64,000 nt of DNA. It comes from Brumimicrobium ulvae (GTDB lineage: Bacteria > Bacteroidota > Bacteroidia > Flavobacteriales_D > Crocinitomicaceae). The notes beneath the pieces were generated by a model. The model saw only the letters and a program-made list of their open reading frames with translations, was not told where the DNA came from and did not search any database. Position numbers and translations under genes: made by a program. The stretch is taken from positions 434,001 through 498,000 of the forward strand of contig NZ_CANNGT010000001.1 in NCBI RefSeq assembly GCF_947504225.1. The letters are read 5' to 3'. The stretch's first letter is position 1, and each line of letters begins with the position of its first letter. This document shows positions 1 to 9,882 of this stretch, piece by piece.

Positions 1-111
1 ATTATGGATGCAACACAAGCAAAACTATGGTTAAAGCAAGGGACTGTTGAATTGAATGATAATTTACGAACGGAGTGTCTTGAAAGTGATGGACAGTTAG
101 GGTTGTTCTAA
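1..111 (+). CDS. 3' end of a truncated CDS, unknown product
   Basis: An open frame runs in from the window edge and stops at TAA 109-111, giving the last 36 residues of a protein that ends in GLFstop. The residues are hydrophilic and show no motif I recognise. The downstream gene is on the same strand 105 bases away. Function cannot be assigned without the missing upstream part. Confidence 0.5.
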   Translation: MMDATQAKLWLKQGTVELNDNLRTECLESDGQLGLF

Positions 112-216
112 TAAAACTATTTATTGATTAATACATTTTTCAATTATAAATGATAAATGGTAATGCTTTTCTTCTTTAATCTACTATTTTTATGGGTTAA
201 ATTAACACAATTACTT

Positions 217-930
217 ATGAAAAACATTAAATTATTATTGGCCGCATTGGCAATTTCGTTTACTGCTCAAGTAGGAGCACAAAGTTTTACACCAGGGATG
301 GATGGATTTTCTAGTAAGAAACCTGCAAAAATCACATTAAAAGATGGGACTGAAGTACAAGGTTTGATCAAGAAGTTGAAAAGAAAAAGAGGAAACTTTG
401 TGAGTATCACTATTGAAAATGACAATGGGAAAGTAGAATACCTTTCAGATAAAATTCAACACATGTACCTTGCTCCAAGTGGATTGCAAAAAATATCTTC
501 AGCAATTGAGACAGCAACTACTGTTGACAAGTGGAGTAAAACAGATTTAGATCCAGGTTTGATGAAAGATGGTTATGCTTTCTTTGAAACTACGGAGTTC
601 AAGAAAAAGAAAAAAGTTTTTACTGGAATTCTACAGTTGGTAAACACTTCATCAGCAGGTGATATCAGAGTTTATTTCGACCCGTTAGCAAGTGAAGGTG
701 CTTCTTTTTCTCCAGGGGGAATTACTGTAGCTGGAGGTCTTGATAAATCATACTACGTTAAGCAAGGAGACGCACCAGCTGTTTACTACACCAAAAAAGA
801 ATATAAAAAAGAAGGAGCTAAACTTTATGGTGACTGTAAAGAAGCCGTAGAGAAATATAATGCTTCAGAGTCGGTGTGGAAAGAATTCCCTATTCATGTT
901 CAGACTTACTTTGATCACTGCAACAAGTAG
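217..930 (+). CDS. secreted protein of unknown function
   Basis: I do not recognise a family. The frame is open from 157, but the ATG at 217 is preferred because it starts a clean signal peptide (MKN, a Leu/Ala-rich core and a cut near VGA-Q at about residue 21), giving 237 residues. The mature protein is rich in Lys, with a basic stretch (KKLKRKRG) near residue 50, a KKKKK run near residue 130 and two cysteines close to the C-terminus. It is probably periplasmic or outer-membrane associated. A hairpin with a T-run follows, so it is likely a single-gene transcript. Confidence 0.65.
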   Translation: MKNIKLLLAALAISFTAQVGAQSFTPGMDGFSSKKPAKITLKDGTEVQGLIKKLKRKRGNFVSITIENDNGKVEYLSDKIQHMYLAPSGLQKISSAIETATTVDKWSKTDLDPGLMKDGYAFFETTEFKKKKKVFTGILQLVNTSSAGDIRVYFDPLASEGASFSPGGITVAGGLDKSYYVKQGDAPAVYYTKKEYKKEGAKLYGDCKEAVEKYNASESVWKEFPIHVQTYFDHCNK

Positions 931-954
931 TCATCTATTTTAATCTTTTAATTA

Positions 955-988
955 GGTGTGTTTTGAGCAATCAGAACACCCTTTTTTG
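955..988 (+). terminator. intrinsic terminator after the secreted protein gene
   Basis: GGTGT at 955 pairs with ACACC ending at 980, the inner part TTTTGA pairs imperfectly with TCAGA, and CTTTTTTG follows. It lies 25 bases after the stop of the plus-strand gene and before the convergent TruC gene. Confidence 0.6.
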
Positions 989-999
989 TCTATTATATT

Positions 1000-1773
1000 T
1001 TATAAATTCAAATCAGAAATGGTTTGATTAAAATGCCTTGGTAAGGCCGCCTTAACTTCTATTATTTTATCTGTAAATGGATGTGAAAAATGTATACTTT
1101 CGGCATGAAGTAACATCTTTTTTAGACCATACGCTTTTAAAAAAAGAGCGTTTTGTTTGTTGCATCCATGTGGACGATCACCTATGATGGGATGGCGGAG
1201 ATGATTTAAATGCTTACGAATTTGATGCATTCTACCGCTTTGGGGAAAGGCTTCTATCAATGAATAACGTGAAGTGTTGAATTTACCAAAAGGGAGAGGG
1301 ACCTCGGTATGTTTTAGTAAATTAAATTGGGTTAAAGCGTCTTGTTTTTTGCCTTCATCATTGATTAGTGGATGGTCAACCGTAATAGATTCAGGAAAAT
1401 AACCGCGAACAATAGCAATATATCTTTTTTGTGTCTTTTGATCTTGTAAAACCAACTGAAAGGGATGAACAAATTCTTTCTGCTTGGCAAATAATAAAAT
1501 TCCAGATGTTTTTCTGTCTAAACGGTGTATAGGAAAGACTTGGTAACCAACTTGGTCACGCAATAATTGTAAAGCAAACTCTTTCACATCTCGTGCGATC
1601 TTTGTTCTGTGAACCAATAGTCCAGCAGGTTTATTGATCACGATCAGTTGTTCGTCTTCGTGTACTATTTCTAACTTTATCTCCACGGGTGTTTTTTCTG
1701 AAACAAATTTAATTTTAAAAATGTGATATGATTTCAATTGAAGAAATTTCGTGATATTTTTAACCCGTTTCAA
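1000..1773 (-). CDS. truC: tRNA pseudouridine synthase C (RluA family)
   Basis: Converts uridine 65 of tRNA to pseudouridine if it is a true TruC; the fold is RluA-type. The core begins near residue 35 (EIVHEDEQ, NKPAG at 47-51, VHR) and carries the catalytic-Asp motif HRLDRKTSG at 83-91 with Asp86, followed by QKRYIAIVRG and a GRMHQIRKHL segment. There is no N-terminal S4 domain, as expected for TruC, and the 257-residue length matches E. coli TruC (about 260). The first 30 residues are Lys/Phe-rich and unlike the family, so the true start may be internal at a non-ATG codon. It is convergent with the upstream plus gene. Confidence 0.85.
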   Translation of the reverse strand: MKRVKNITKFLQLKSYHIFKIKFVSEKTPVEIKLEIVHEDEQLIVINKPAGLLVHRTKIARDVKEFALQLLRDQVGYQVFPIHRLDRKTSGILLFAKQKEFVHPFQLVLQDQKTQKRYIAIVRGYFPESITVDHPLINDEGKKQDALTQFNLLKHTEVPLPFGKFNTSRYSLIEAFPQSGRMHQIRKHLNHLRHPIIGDRPHGCNKQNALFLKAYGLKKMLLHAESIHFSHPFTDKIIEVKAALPRHFNQTISDLNL

Positions 1774-1844
1774 GAATTAATGATATTTAAGATACTTTTT
1801 GAGGTTCTTATTCCTAATATTACTATTTTGATTCAAACTTATTT

Positions 1845-3281
1845 ATGAAAGCATTAAAAAGAATACTACTTGCTGTCTCTGTTCTGATTTCACTTTGTAT
1901 TGGAGCTGTGTTTTTGGTGGAGTCTTATATCGAAAAACAGCTGAAAAAAGAGGAACAATTGAGTTTTGGCGAGTTTAAAATGAACTTTTTAGGGAATGTT
2001 TCTTTGCGAGAGGTAAACTTTAAAAACCAAAAGGTTGAGGTAAGCATAGAAGATGTGGCACTTGATATTGGACTGATTAACCTTATTTTTTCTGATACCA
2101 TTATTGTAAAATCGTCTAAAGCACAAGGAGTGAGGGTTAATTATTATAAGCTTAGCTCAGATTCTAGTGGGGTTTCTAAAAAGAAAAGAACATCTCGGCC
2201 CTTTTTGTTGAAATCGATTGAGCTAAGTGAGATGGATGTATACTCTATCGAGGAAAAGGACACCTTGATTAGTGCCAAAGGTGTTGAATTGAGTGCGGAG
2301 TTAAAAGATTTGGAAAACATTAGTTTTGATCAATTGCTCAGGGTGAATCTCCAATCCTTGCATTTTAAAACAAAGGATATTCACGATTTAAACTTGATGA
2401 ACTTAACTTATAGTGACAACATTTTACAGTTAGATACTTTCAGTGTTTTAACACGTTATTCAAAAACAGAATATATTCATCATATCCCACAACAAAAAGA
2501 TCATGTCTCGTTTTTTGCACATGGAATAATCCTAGATAGCGTTGATTTTGTATTGCGCAATAACGAATTGGAAAAAGTGTTGTTTAATAAAATCAATATT
2601 GACTCACTGAATTTAGATGTTTATCGGGATAAAACCATTCCACAAAACACTCAGCATAAGTTGACTTATGGACAAATGGTTCAACAATTGAACTTCGAAA
2701 TCGATGGTGAAATTTTGGAAACAAAAAACTCAAAAATCACTTATTCAATGCTTGGAGAAGATCGAAAACTCAGCACGATAGACTTTTTTGACGTGAATGT
2801 TCAACTCTTTAATATTCACAACCTTCCAGAAAAAAACAAAAATGCTATTCTAAAAGGTACTTTTTGTGTCAGTCCTGGATCTATGGTAGGGGTTGATATT
2901 GCTTATAATCAATTGGCTAAAATAGAAACTTTTATCATGGACGTCCACGCCAAAAACATCGAAACTAATGCTGTGAATAGCATGTTGAGACCTGCAGTGA
3001 ATGTCGAACTGAGTGGGAAAATAACAGAGTTAAAGTCACACATGAAATCTAGAGGTACTGCCCATGGAACTTTTATGGTTCAATCCCAAAACATTGAACT
3101 TGATGTTTATAATAAAAAAGGTAAGGAAAGAAAAATAGTTTCATTTGTGGCCAGTAAACTGCTTGATCCACCGATTAAAAAAAACAGTGAAATTAAAGAT
3201 TTTGAGCGTGACCCAACAAGGTCTATGTGGCATTACATGTGGTATTTTGTTTTAGAAGGATTAAAGAAGACCATCATTTAA
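1845..3281 (+). CDS. AsmA-like membrane-anchored periplasmic protein
   Basis: 478 residues with one N-terminal membrane segment (about residues 7-27, after a basic MKALKR) and a large periplasmic part. The pattern of short beta strands with phrases such as LREVNFKNQKVEVSIEDV resembles the repeat N-terminal region of AsmA/TamB-like and DUF748-like proteins, which sit in the inner membrane and are linked to outer-membrane lipid balance. The resemblance is by pattern only; no catalytic motif is visible. It is monocistronic on the plus strand, divergent from truC. Confidence 0.5.
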   Translation: MKALKRILLAVSVLISLCIGAVFLVESYIEKQLKKEEQLSFGEFKMNFLGNVSLREVNFKNQKVEVSIEDVALDIGLINLIFSDTIIVKSSKAQGVRVNYYKLSSDSSGVSKKKRTSRPFLLKSIELSEMDVYSIEEKDTLISAKGVELSAELKDLENISFDQLLRVNLQSLHFKTKDIHDLNLMNLTYSDNILQLDTFSVLTRYSKTEYIHHIPQQKDHVSFFAHGIILDSVDFVLRNNELEKVLFNKINIDSLNLDVYRDKTIPQNTQHKLTYGQMVQQLNFEIDGEILETKNSKITYSMLGEDRKLSTIDFFDVNVQLFNIHNLPEKNKNAILKGTFCVSPGSMVGVDIAYNQLAKIETFIMDVHAKNIETNAVNSMLRPAVNVELSGKITELKSHMKSRGTAHGTFMVQSQNIELDVYNKKGKERKIVSFVASKLLDPPIKKNSEIKDFERDPTRSMWHYMWYFVLEGLKKTII

Positions 3282-3492
3282 ATTGAGCATTAAATCTCAT
3301 TTTTATTTCTGAAATTTTGATTGGATTTATGATTCTTTAAGTCTAACTTTAACCAGCAGTAAGAAAACGAATGTTCAAAGCATTCATTGCTTACTTTAAG
3401 CTGACAAAAGAATAATAACATTTTCATCTTTGAATCAGTGTAAGTTTTCAAACTTAGAAGATTTTAATCTATGAAAACAACAGTTAAAGGAA

Positions 3493-4161
3493 TTGAAAAA
3501 TAGATTTATAAAATTTATTCAAAGGAAGAAGAAGAAAGTTCTGCTATTAACAGTCTTGCTGGTGGTACTTCCTTTAGTATTTGCAATTGTTTCGAATCAA
3601 ATTATCGTCAATACAGCGGAAGGTAAAACCTATTTTGATACAGATCAAATTGAGTCAAATCGCGTTGGAATGGTCTTGGGTACAGCCAAATATAGAGCGA
3701 AAGGTGGAATCAATTTGTATTTTAAATACAGAATAGATGCTGTTGTAGAATTGTACAATAGTGGAAAAATAGCATTTGTACTTGTCAGTGGAGACAACAG
3801 TACACAATATTATAACGAACCTGAAGCGTTTAAAGAAGAACTTGTAAAACGCGGTATTCCTGCCGAAAAAATATTTTTAGATTATGCTGGTTTTAGAACT
3901 TTGGATTCCGTTGTCAGGGCTAAAAAAATATTCGGACAAGTTAAATTGACTATTATTTCTCAAAAATTTCATAATGAACGAGCGATTTATTTGGCAGAGA
4001 AAAATGGTATTGATGCTATAGGATTTAACGCCAAAGATGTTTCTAAATCTTACGGATTTAAAACAGCTGTTAGAGAGTACTTTGCCAGAAGTAAAGCTGT
4101 TATTGATTGTTTTTTTGGAGTTAATCCAAAATTCTTAGGTGAGCCCATCACGATTAAGTGA
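3493..4161 (+). CDS. sanA: SanA/YdcF family envelope protein (DUF218)
   Basis: 222 residues: a basic N-terminus, one membrane helix (about 16-37) and a DUF218 domain. Family motifs are clear: VLGTAKY at 61-67, the SGDN loop near 99-102, NEPEAF near 108 and LDYAGFRTLDS at 129-139, which follow E. coli SanA closely. SanA affects envelope permeability and vancomycin exclusion at high temperature in E. coli; the biochemical activity is not established. The frame has no ATG at its start and the best start is TTG 3493. A short ATG frame at 3471-3503 overlaps it in another phase, so the original start may have been lost through a one-base shift. Confidence 0.85.
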   Translation: MKNRFIKFIQRKKKKVLLLTVLLVVLPLVFAIVSNQIIVNTAEGKTYFDTDQIESNRVGMVLGTAKYRAKGGINLYFKYRIDAVVELYNSGKIAFVLVSGDNSTQYYNEPEAFKEELVKRGIPAEKIFLDYAGFRTLDSVVRAKKIFGQVKLTIISQKFHNERAIYLAEKNGIDAIGFNAKDVSKSYGFKTAVREYFARSKAVIDCFFGVNPKFLGEPITIK

Positions 4162-4269
4162 TTCATTTCAGTTCGAGTGTCTTACCTCCTTATTTATATA
4201 GGATCTAAGTGCTAGATTTAGGTATTTAATTTTGCAATGAACCATTTTTGTCAACGTAATACACTTTTC

Positions 4270-4840
4270 ATGAAAACGAAATCCTACTCGCGCATTTATA
4301 GAATAATACATTGGGCCATTGCCATTTGATTTACCTTTCTTTTACTGATCATTTTCCTGCGCAAGACGTGGCTCAATAAATTTAATATCGCTGATATTAT
4401 TGGTGACTTTTTGACGACTAAAAATCAACATTTGTCAGAAGAAGAACTCATTCAACTAGGAAAAAATTAGAAAACCAATGTGGAATTGGTATATCTATAT
4501 GGGGGATATCTTAACGGCCTTGTTTTAAATTCGTTTTACACTGCCTATTTTGGGGTATATGAGGTTTCAAAATCCACTTGAGCAAAACGTCTCGAGGAAG
4601 GAAAAGTTTCAAAGGTGGGTGTATATCTTATTTTATTTTGGTGTGGTGATTTCTTTGGTAACCAGTCTTATTATTTCATTGGGACCAATAGAATATAAGA
4701 AGTCTATGGAGTTTTTCCATGTCAAATCATTATTCTATTTAATTCCGTTTATTTTGTTGCATATAGTTGGTGTTCTGTATGCTGAATTTACCAATCATAA
4801 CGGGCTCATATCCAGCGTTATCAGTGGATCAAAGAAATGA
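4270..4840 (+). pseudogene. cytochrome b (b561/hydrogenase-type) pseudogene
   Basis: Joined frames give a protein of about 190 residues with the layout of the cytochrome b561-like domain: MKTKSYSRIYRIIHWAIAI, then a helix, the KPMWNWYIYMG segment, GYMRFQNP and a final EFTNHNGLISSVISG tail. Three lesions break it: TGA at 4327-4329 in the first helix, a frameshift in the A-run near 4461-4466, and TAA at 4526-4528. The intact 3' part (4550-4840, 96 codons) could still be translated but lacks the first haem-binding helices. The family moves electrons in the inner membrane. This is a decayed gene and almost certainly not functional. Confidence 0.85.
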
Positions 4841-4896
4841 AATTAGGAAAATCGCTAACAATTCACTATGTTTGCACAGGTTTTTGAAAAGACTTT

Positions 4897-4937
4897 AAGA
4901 GAAAAAGCCGCAAATGGCCCTCTTGTTTCTCTTTTTT
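4897..4937 (+). terminator. probable terminator after the cytochrome b pseudogene
   Basis: AAGAGAAA at 4897-4904 pairs with TTTCTCTT at 4926-4933, with an inner GCC/GGC pair, and a T-run follows. The rest of 4841-5122 holds no open frame and no other recognisable signal. Confidence 0.45.
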
Positions 4938-5074
4938 AGTTTCCCCTTTTACTGGGCAGCTAATCGTTATAATAACAGACATAATGTCTCAGTTATTTCT
5001 TTAGAAAAAAGTTTAATTGAACTTTTCTCTGCCATAAAAAGCAGTTTTTTTATTAAAAAGTAAGTATTAATTAG

Positions 5075-6514
<1,440 letters not shown>

Positions 6515-6556
6515 GTAGTGTAACTATTTCCATTCATATTTTATTAAAAAAACACT

Positions 6557-6586
6557 GGGGTCGATTGAAAAATCGGCCCTATTTTT
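6557..6586 (+). terminator. intrinsic terminator after tmm
   Basis: GGGTCGATT, a GAAA loop and AATCGGCCC form a strong stem, followed by TATTTTT. It lies 43 bases after the tmm stop. Confidence 0.85.
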
Positions 6587-6608
6587 ATGCTTTGTTATTA
6601 TACGCGAA

Positions 6609-7145
6609 ATGAAAAGAACAAGACATACCTCAACACTTCATTCTGACTTTAAAATGGCCTGGAACCTATATCAAAATGCTTTTCCATCCAATGAAAAAAG
6701 AGAACTGGATATTCAAGAAGTAGTTTTAAAACATGAAGATTATCATTTTGAAGTGATCCATAAAGATGAAGAGTTCATCGGCTTTATTGCTTGGTGGCAA
6801 TTTGATGGATTGAAATTTATTGAACACTTTGCAACATTAGATCTCCATAGAGGAAAAGGTTACGGGAAGTCTATTTTATTGGATTTTATTGCTGAAAGTC
6901 CTGACAATATTTTGTTAGAAGTTGAGCCGCCAACCACAGAAATGAACCAACGTAGAATTGGTTTTTATGAACGCTTAGGGTTTATCTTAAACTTGCATCC
7001 ATACCAACAATTGCCACTTAGAAAACAGGGTGAATTAGTTGACTTATTGGTAATGACAACTCCGAATGCTATAAGTGAAGACGATTTGAAAAAATTTAAA
7101 CGCGATTTTAAAAAGAAATGTTACGATGATGTAATCGGTGATTGA
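6609..7145 (+). CDS. GNAT family N-acetyltransferase
   Basis: 178 residues with the GNAT fold. The acetyl-CoA loop is RGKGYGK at 81-87, fitting Q/RxxGxG/A, preceded by the strand FIEHFATLDLH and followed by helix SILLDFI. A later FYERLGFIL segment is the typical end of the domain. The substrate cannot be told from sequence. The protein ends with a basic Lys-rich tail. It is a single gene between the tmm terminator and the convergent wbqC gene. Confidence 0.8.
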   Translation: MKRTRHTSTLHSDFKMAWNLYQNAFPSNEKRELDIQEVVLKHEDYHFEVIHKDEEFIGFIAWWQFDGLKFIEHFATLDLHRGKGYGKSILLDFIAESPDNILLEVEPPTTEMNQRRIGFYERLGFILNLHPYQQLPLRKQGELVDLLVMTTPNAISEDDLKKFKRDFKKKCYDDVIGD

Positions 7146-7171
7146 AAGGATGTGTTTTAAAAAATAAATAC

Positions 7172-7247
7172 CCCTAAAAAGCGCGAGAGAGAATGGACAG
7201 GCGTCCTTTCTCTCTCGCTAATCAACCTAACCTAACCACCTAAATCA
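7172..7247 (-). ncRNA. candidate small RNA with its own promoter and terminator
   Basis: On the minus strand TTG (complement of 7278-7280), 19 bases and TATCTTTA (complement of 7251-7258) resemble the flavobacterial promoter TTG-N19-TAnnTTTG with one mismatch. A transcript starting near 7245 would contain a G/T-rich 5' part with the repeat TTAGGTTAGGTT, then a long hairpin (complement of 7183-7218, outer stem 11 bp plus inner GGAC/GTCC) and CTTTTTA. Total length is about 70-75 bases. No family is assigned. An alternative is that the hairpin only terminates the wbqC message and the promoter match is chance. Confidence 0.4.
7183..7218. terminator. long hairpin between convergent genes
   Basis: GCGAGAGAGAA at 7183-7193 and TTCTCTCTCGC at 7208-7218 are perfect reverse complements, with an inner GGAC/GTCC pair and a four-base loop. 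On the minus strand it is followed by GCTTTTTA. It separates the GNAT gene (+) and wbqC (-), and could stop transcription from wbqC or from the candidate small RNA. Confidence 0.65.
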
Positions 7248-7360
7248 CTGTAAAGATACTTAAATATTACTTCCGTGCAAGTGATAATTATAGAAAATAT
7301 GTTAAATTTCAAACCGATAATGTTATCACGTTGATACACAATGGGTTTGAATTGGTGATT

Positions 7361-7966
7361 TTATTTATTTTTTTGAGGAAGAAGATAGTTTCTTGCTAAA
7401 GGACCTTGATTCATGATCAAATCAAGAATAGATAAGTTCGGATAAAATGGATATTTATCAGAAAAAACTTGAATGTATGGTTTTTGAACTATTTCGAAAG
7501 ATTTTTTGTCTAAAGCAATCCGATGATCTTCTGAGTTTTCTGGAACTACATATTCCGAAGTAAAAGAGATTTTAATATCTAAATCTAACCATTTTAAAAA
7601 CTGTTTAAGAATAATTAAATTGAATTTGTAAAGCTCGTTTTCTTCTTGATAAATTAATGCTTTGACCTGCGGACCATAATAAAAGAAATAAGGGGCGTGC
7701 TTATAGCTACTTTCTATTGCTTTCCAATGGTCTTTTTGCCAATTTATGTCGTGGGTAATCAGGATGTCTTTCACTGGACTTTTACTTCCATTGGGACGCA
7801 TTACGGGCACACTGAGGTACATTGGACCGTTGCTTTCCAAGATTTGGGTACGGTTCCGCCATGTTTGTTTTTTATAATGTTCAAACAAATCAATCGCTAT
7901 CTCATTGCGCTGTGCAATAGATTGAAAGTAGGGGATGGTACCAAAATAATTCGAAGAATAAATCAT
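7361..7966 (-). CDS. WbqC-like family protein
   Basis: 201 residues matching the WbqC-like family, found next to surface-polysaccharide genes in many bacteria but without a proven reaction. The N-terminal YFGTIPYFQSIAQ, the TWRNRTQI segment, the LSVPV strand and the INWQKDHWKAIESSYKHAPYFFYY stretch are typical. Its ATG overlaps the stop of lepB (TAATG), so the two are translationally coupled at the end of the dapB-lepB operon. Confidence 0.8.
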   Translation of the reverse strand: MIYSSNYFGTIPYFQSIAQRNEIAIDLFEHYKKQTWRNRTQILESNGPMYLSVPVMRPNGSKSPVKDILITHDINWQKDHWKAIESSYKHAPYFFYYGPQVKALIYQEENELYKFNLIILKQFLKWLDLDIKISFTSEYVVPENSEDHRIALDKKSFEIVQKPYIQVFSDKYPFYPNLSILDLIMNQGPLARNYLLPQKNK

Positions 7967-9870
7967 TATTCAATGCCAGTAAATAGTCTTTCCCAACGAA
8001 CTCCTCCCGCTGGATGCTTTGAGTACCAAACCATCGATGCTTTTCCAACAATATGATCTTCAGGAACAAATCCCCAAACTCTAGAGTCAGCAGAGTTGTA
8101 TCGATTGTCTCCCATCATCCAGTAATAATCCATTTCAAAGGTGTAATGTGTTGCAAGCTCACCATCTATGAAATATTGACCATCCTTTTCTTCAAAGGAA
8201 TGTAATTCATAAGCCGTAATAATTCTTTTGTACCAAGTGACAGTATAAGGGTTTAATTCTATTGTTTCTCCTTTCTTTGGAACCCAAAAAGTAGAAAAGT
8301 TAGATTCTGTATTGCTATGGTCAAAAGACTTTGGATAATATTGTAAATTCCCTACTTTCTCACCTGGAGATTGTTTAGAAACATCAGCAATTAATCGATT
8401 GTACAGTTTGAATTGAGCTGAAGGGTATTTTGACTTTAATGTAGCTAATTCTGTTTCTGTAAGATTCATCGCTCCTCCATTACTACTATAATAATCTCTA
8501 TTGAGTTCTAATCCATACTTACTTTTCATTACTTGAGGAGAAGGAAGTGAAATGTTAGAAACAATGTATTGTAAGTTTTGATGCTCGAAGATTGGAGCAG
8601 CTTCGCCATTCACATAAACATGTGCATCCTCTATTCGTATAGAGTCACCAGGAATTCCAATACAACGTTTGATGTAATTTTCTCTCTTGTCGACAGGTCG
8701 ATAAACAACTCCATAATGCGAAATTACTCTTTCTTCTGCATTAGAGTAAGTTCTCTTGTTGACTGCAATTTCATGTCGTGCTTTGTCTTTCCAATATTCG
8801 AAATCGTCTATAAAATCTTGGTACAAATTATTGACAATCTTTTGAATGTTTTTTTCGAGTTTTTGCTGTTCAATTGCCATAACACTATCCAGCTTTGACG
8901 CTTCATATTTTTCAGACAACTGTGCTCTTCTTTTTTGAAGTTCAAGATTTCGATCAGGAATTTTACTCTTGTCAATTGAGGTTTCAAATAACCTACGGGC
9001 TTCACTGTTTACAATACCATGATAATCGTGCCCCATTAATCCATTTGGCATTCTTGGGTCATAAACAGCGGTGTCTCCAGAAGGATAATTGAATACCACA
9101 ACATCGTAGTTTTTTACTTCCGACCAACCTGGTAAACGAGTGTATTCTAATTTTTCCAATGTCGTGTATGACTTGATGTCAACCCATGGAATGGTATTGT
9201 GTACAAGCGGGAAGGAGAGAGGAGTAACAGGAACTTTCGAACCGTAGGTCATCTTATTCACCACTAAAAAATCTCCCACCAATAATGTTTTTTCCATGGA
9301 TCCAGTTGGGATTTGGAAAGGTTCAAAAATATAGGTTCTAATTCCACTTGCAGCAACTAAGGCAAATAAAATACTGTCTCCCCATTCTTTGATGATTGTT
9401 TTGCGTCCTTTTTTCTTCTTTTGTAATAAACCTAAAGTTAATGCTACGGCATGTCCGATAATGGGTAGTGTTAAAAAGAGGACCAAATGATCTCCGTTTT
9501 TTCTGCGTTCAATGTCAGTTTGCTTTTCCCAATCTGTAGTGAATGTTGGCTGAACAGTTTCGTCATTCGCAATCTTGGCCATTATCAAGAAGGGGAAGAA
9601 AATTCCTTGTAAAGTATCGGTCAATGAGAAAAATCCATGTTTACGGATATAGCTAACATTAAATACCATCCACATTACAATATGAATTCCTGGGATGACC
9701 ATTAAAAAGGCCCACCATGCAGGTTGACCAGCAATTTTTGAAGCAATGGCATAGTTGTAACCTGGAATCAGTGCCTCCCATGATTTGCGTCCAGCTTTAG
9801 GAAAACTCTTCCACCACATTGCGATGTATGGATAGATCAGAAAAAATAAATAATAATATAATGCAGACAT
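7966..9870 (-). CDS. lepB: signal peptidase I, long Bacteroidota form
   Basis: Cleaves signal peptides from exported proteins at the outer face of the inner membrane. 634 residues, much longer than E. coli LepB (324). Residues 1-100 form a hydrophobic DUF5684-like module with several membrane helices. The peptidase starts near 160: PTGSME at 188-193 with catalytic Ser191, the general base Lys401 in NYIKRCIGIPGDS, and MGDNRYNSADSR at 586-597. Between Ser and Lys is a large insert with a Glu/Lys-rich coiled-coil-like part (about 290-380), usual in this phylum. It follows dapB by 12 bases and overlaps wbqC by one base. Confidence 0.92.
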   Translation of the reverse strand: MSALYYYLFFLIYPYIAMWWKSFPKAGRKSWEALIPGYNYAIASKIAGQPAWWAFLMVIPGIHIVMWMVFNVSYIRKHGFFSLTDTLQGIFFPFLIMAKIANDETVQPTFTTDWEKQTDIERRKNGDHLVLFLTLPIIGHAVALTLGLLQKKKKGRKTIIKEWGDSILFALVAASGIRTYIFEPFQIPTGSMEKTLLVGDFLVVNKMTYGSKVPVTPLSFPLVHNTIPWVDIKSYTTLEKLEYTRLPGWSEVKNYDVVVFNYPSGDTAVYDPRMPNGLMGHDYHGIVNSEARRLFETSIDKSKIPDRNLELQKRRAQLSEKYEASKLDSVMAIEQQKLEKNIQKIVNNLYQDFIDDFEYWKDKARHEIAVNKRTYSNAEERVISHYGVVYRPVDKRENYIKRCIGIPGDSIRIEDAHVYVNGEAAPIFEHQNLQYIVSNISLPSPQVMKSKYGLELNRDYYSSNGGAMNLTETELATLKSKYPSAQFKLYNRLIADVSKQSPGEKVGNLQYYPKSFDHSNTESNFSTFWVPKKGETIELNPYTVTWYKRIITAYELHSFEEKDGQYFIDGELATHYTFEMDYYWMMGDNRYNSADSRVWGFVPEDHIVGKASMVWYSKHPAGGVRWERLFTGIE

Positions 9871-9882
9871 TGTTTTTAATTT

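Noticed and set aside
3356-3400. Hairpin-like sequence upstream of sanA (AGTAAG...CTTACT with an inner GAATG/CATTC)
   Set aside because: The stem is interrupted, there is no promoter or T-run with it, and no riboswitch type I know fits.
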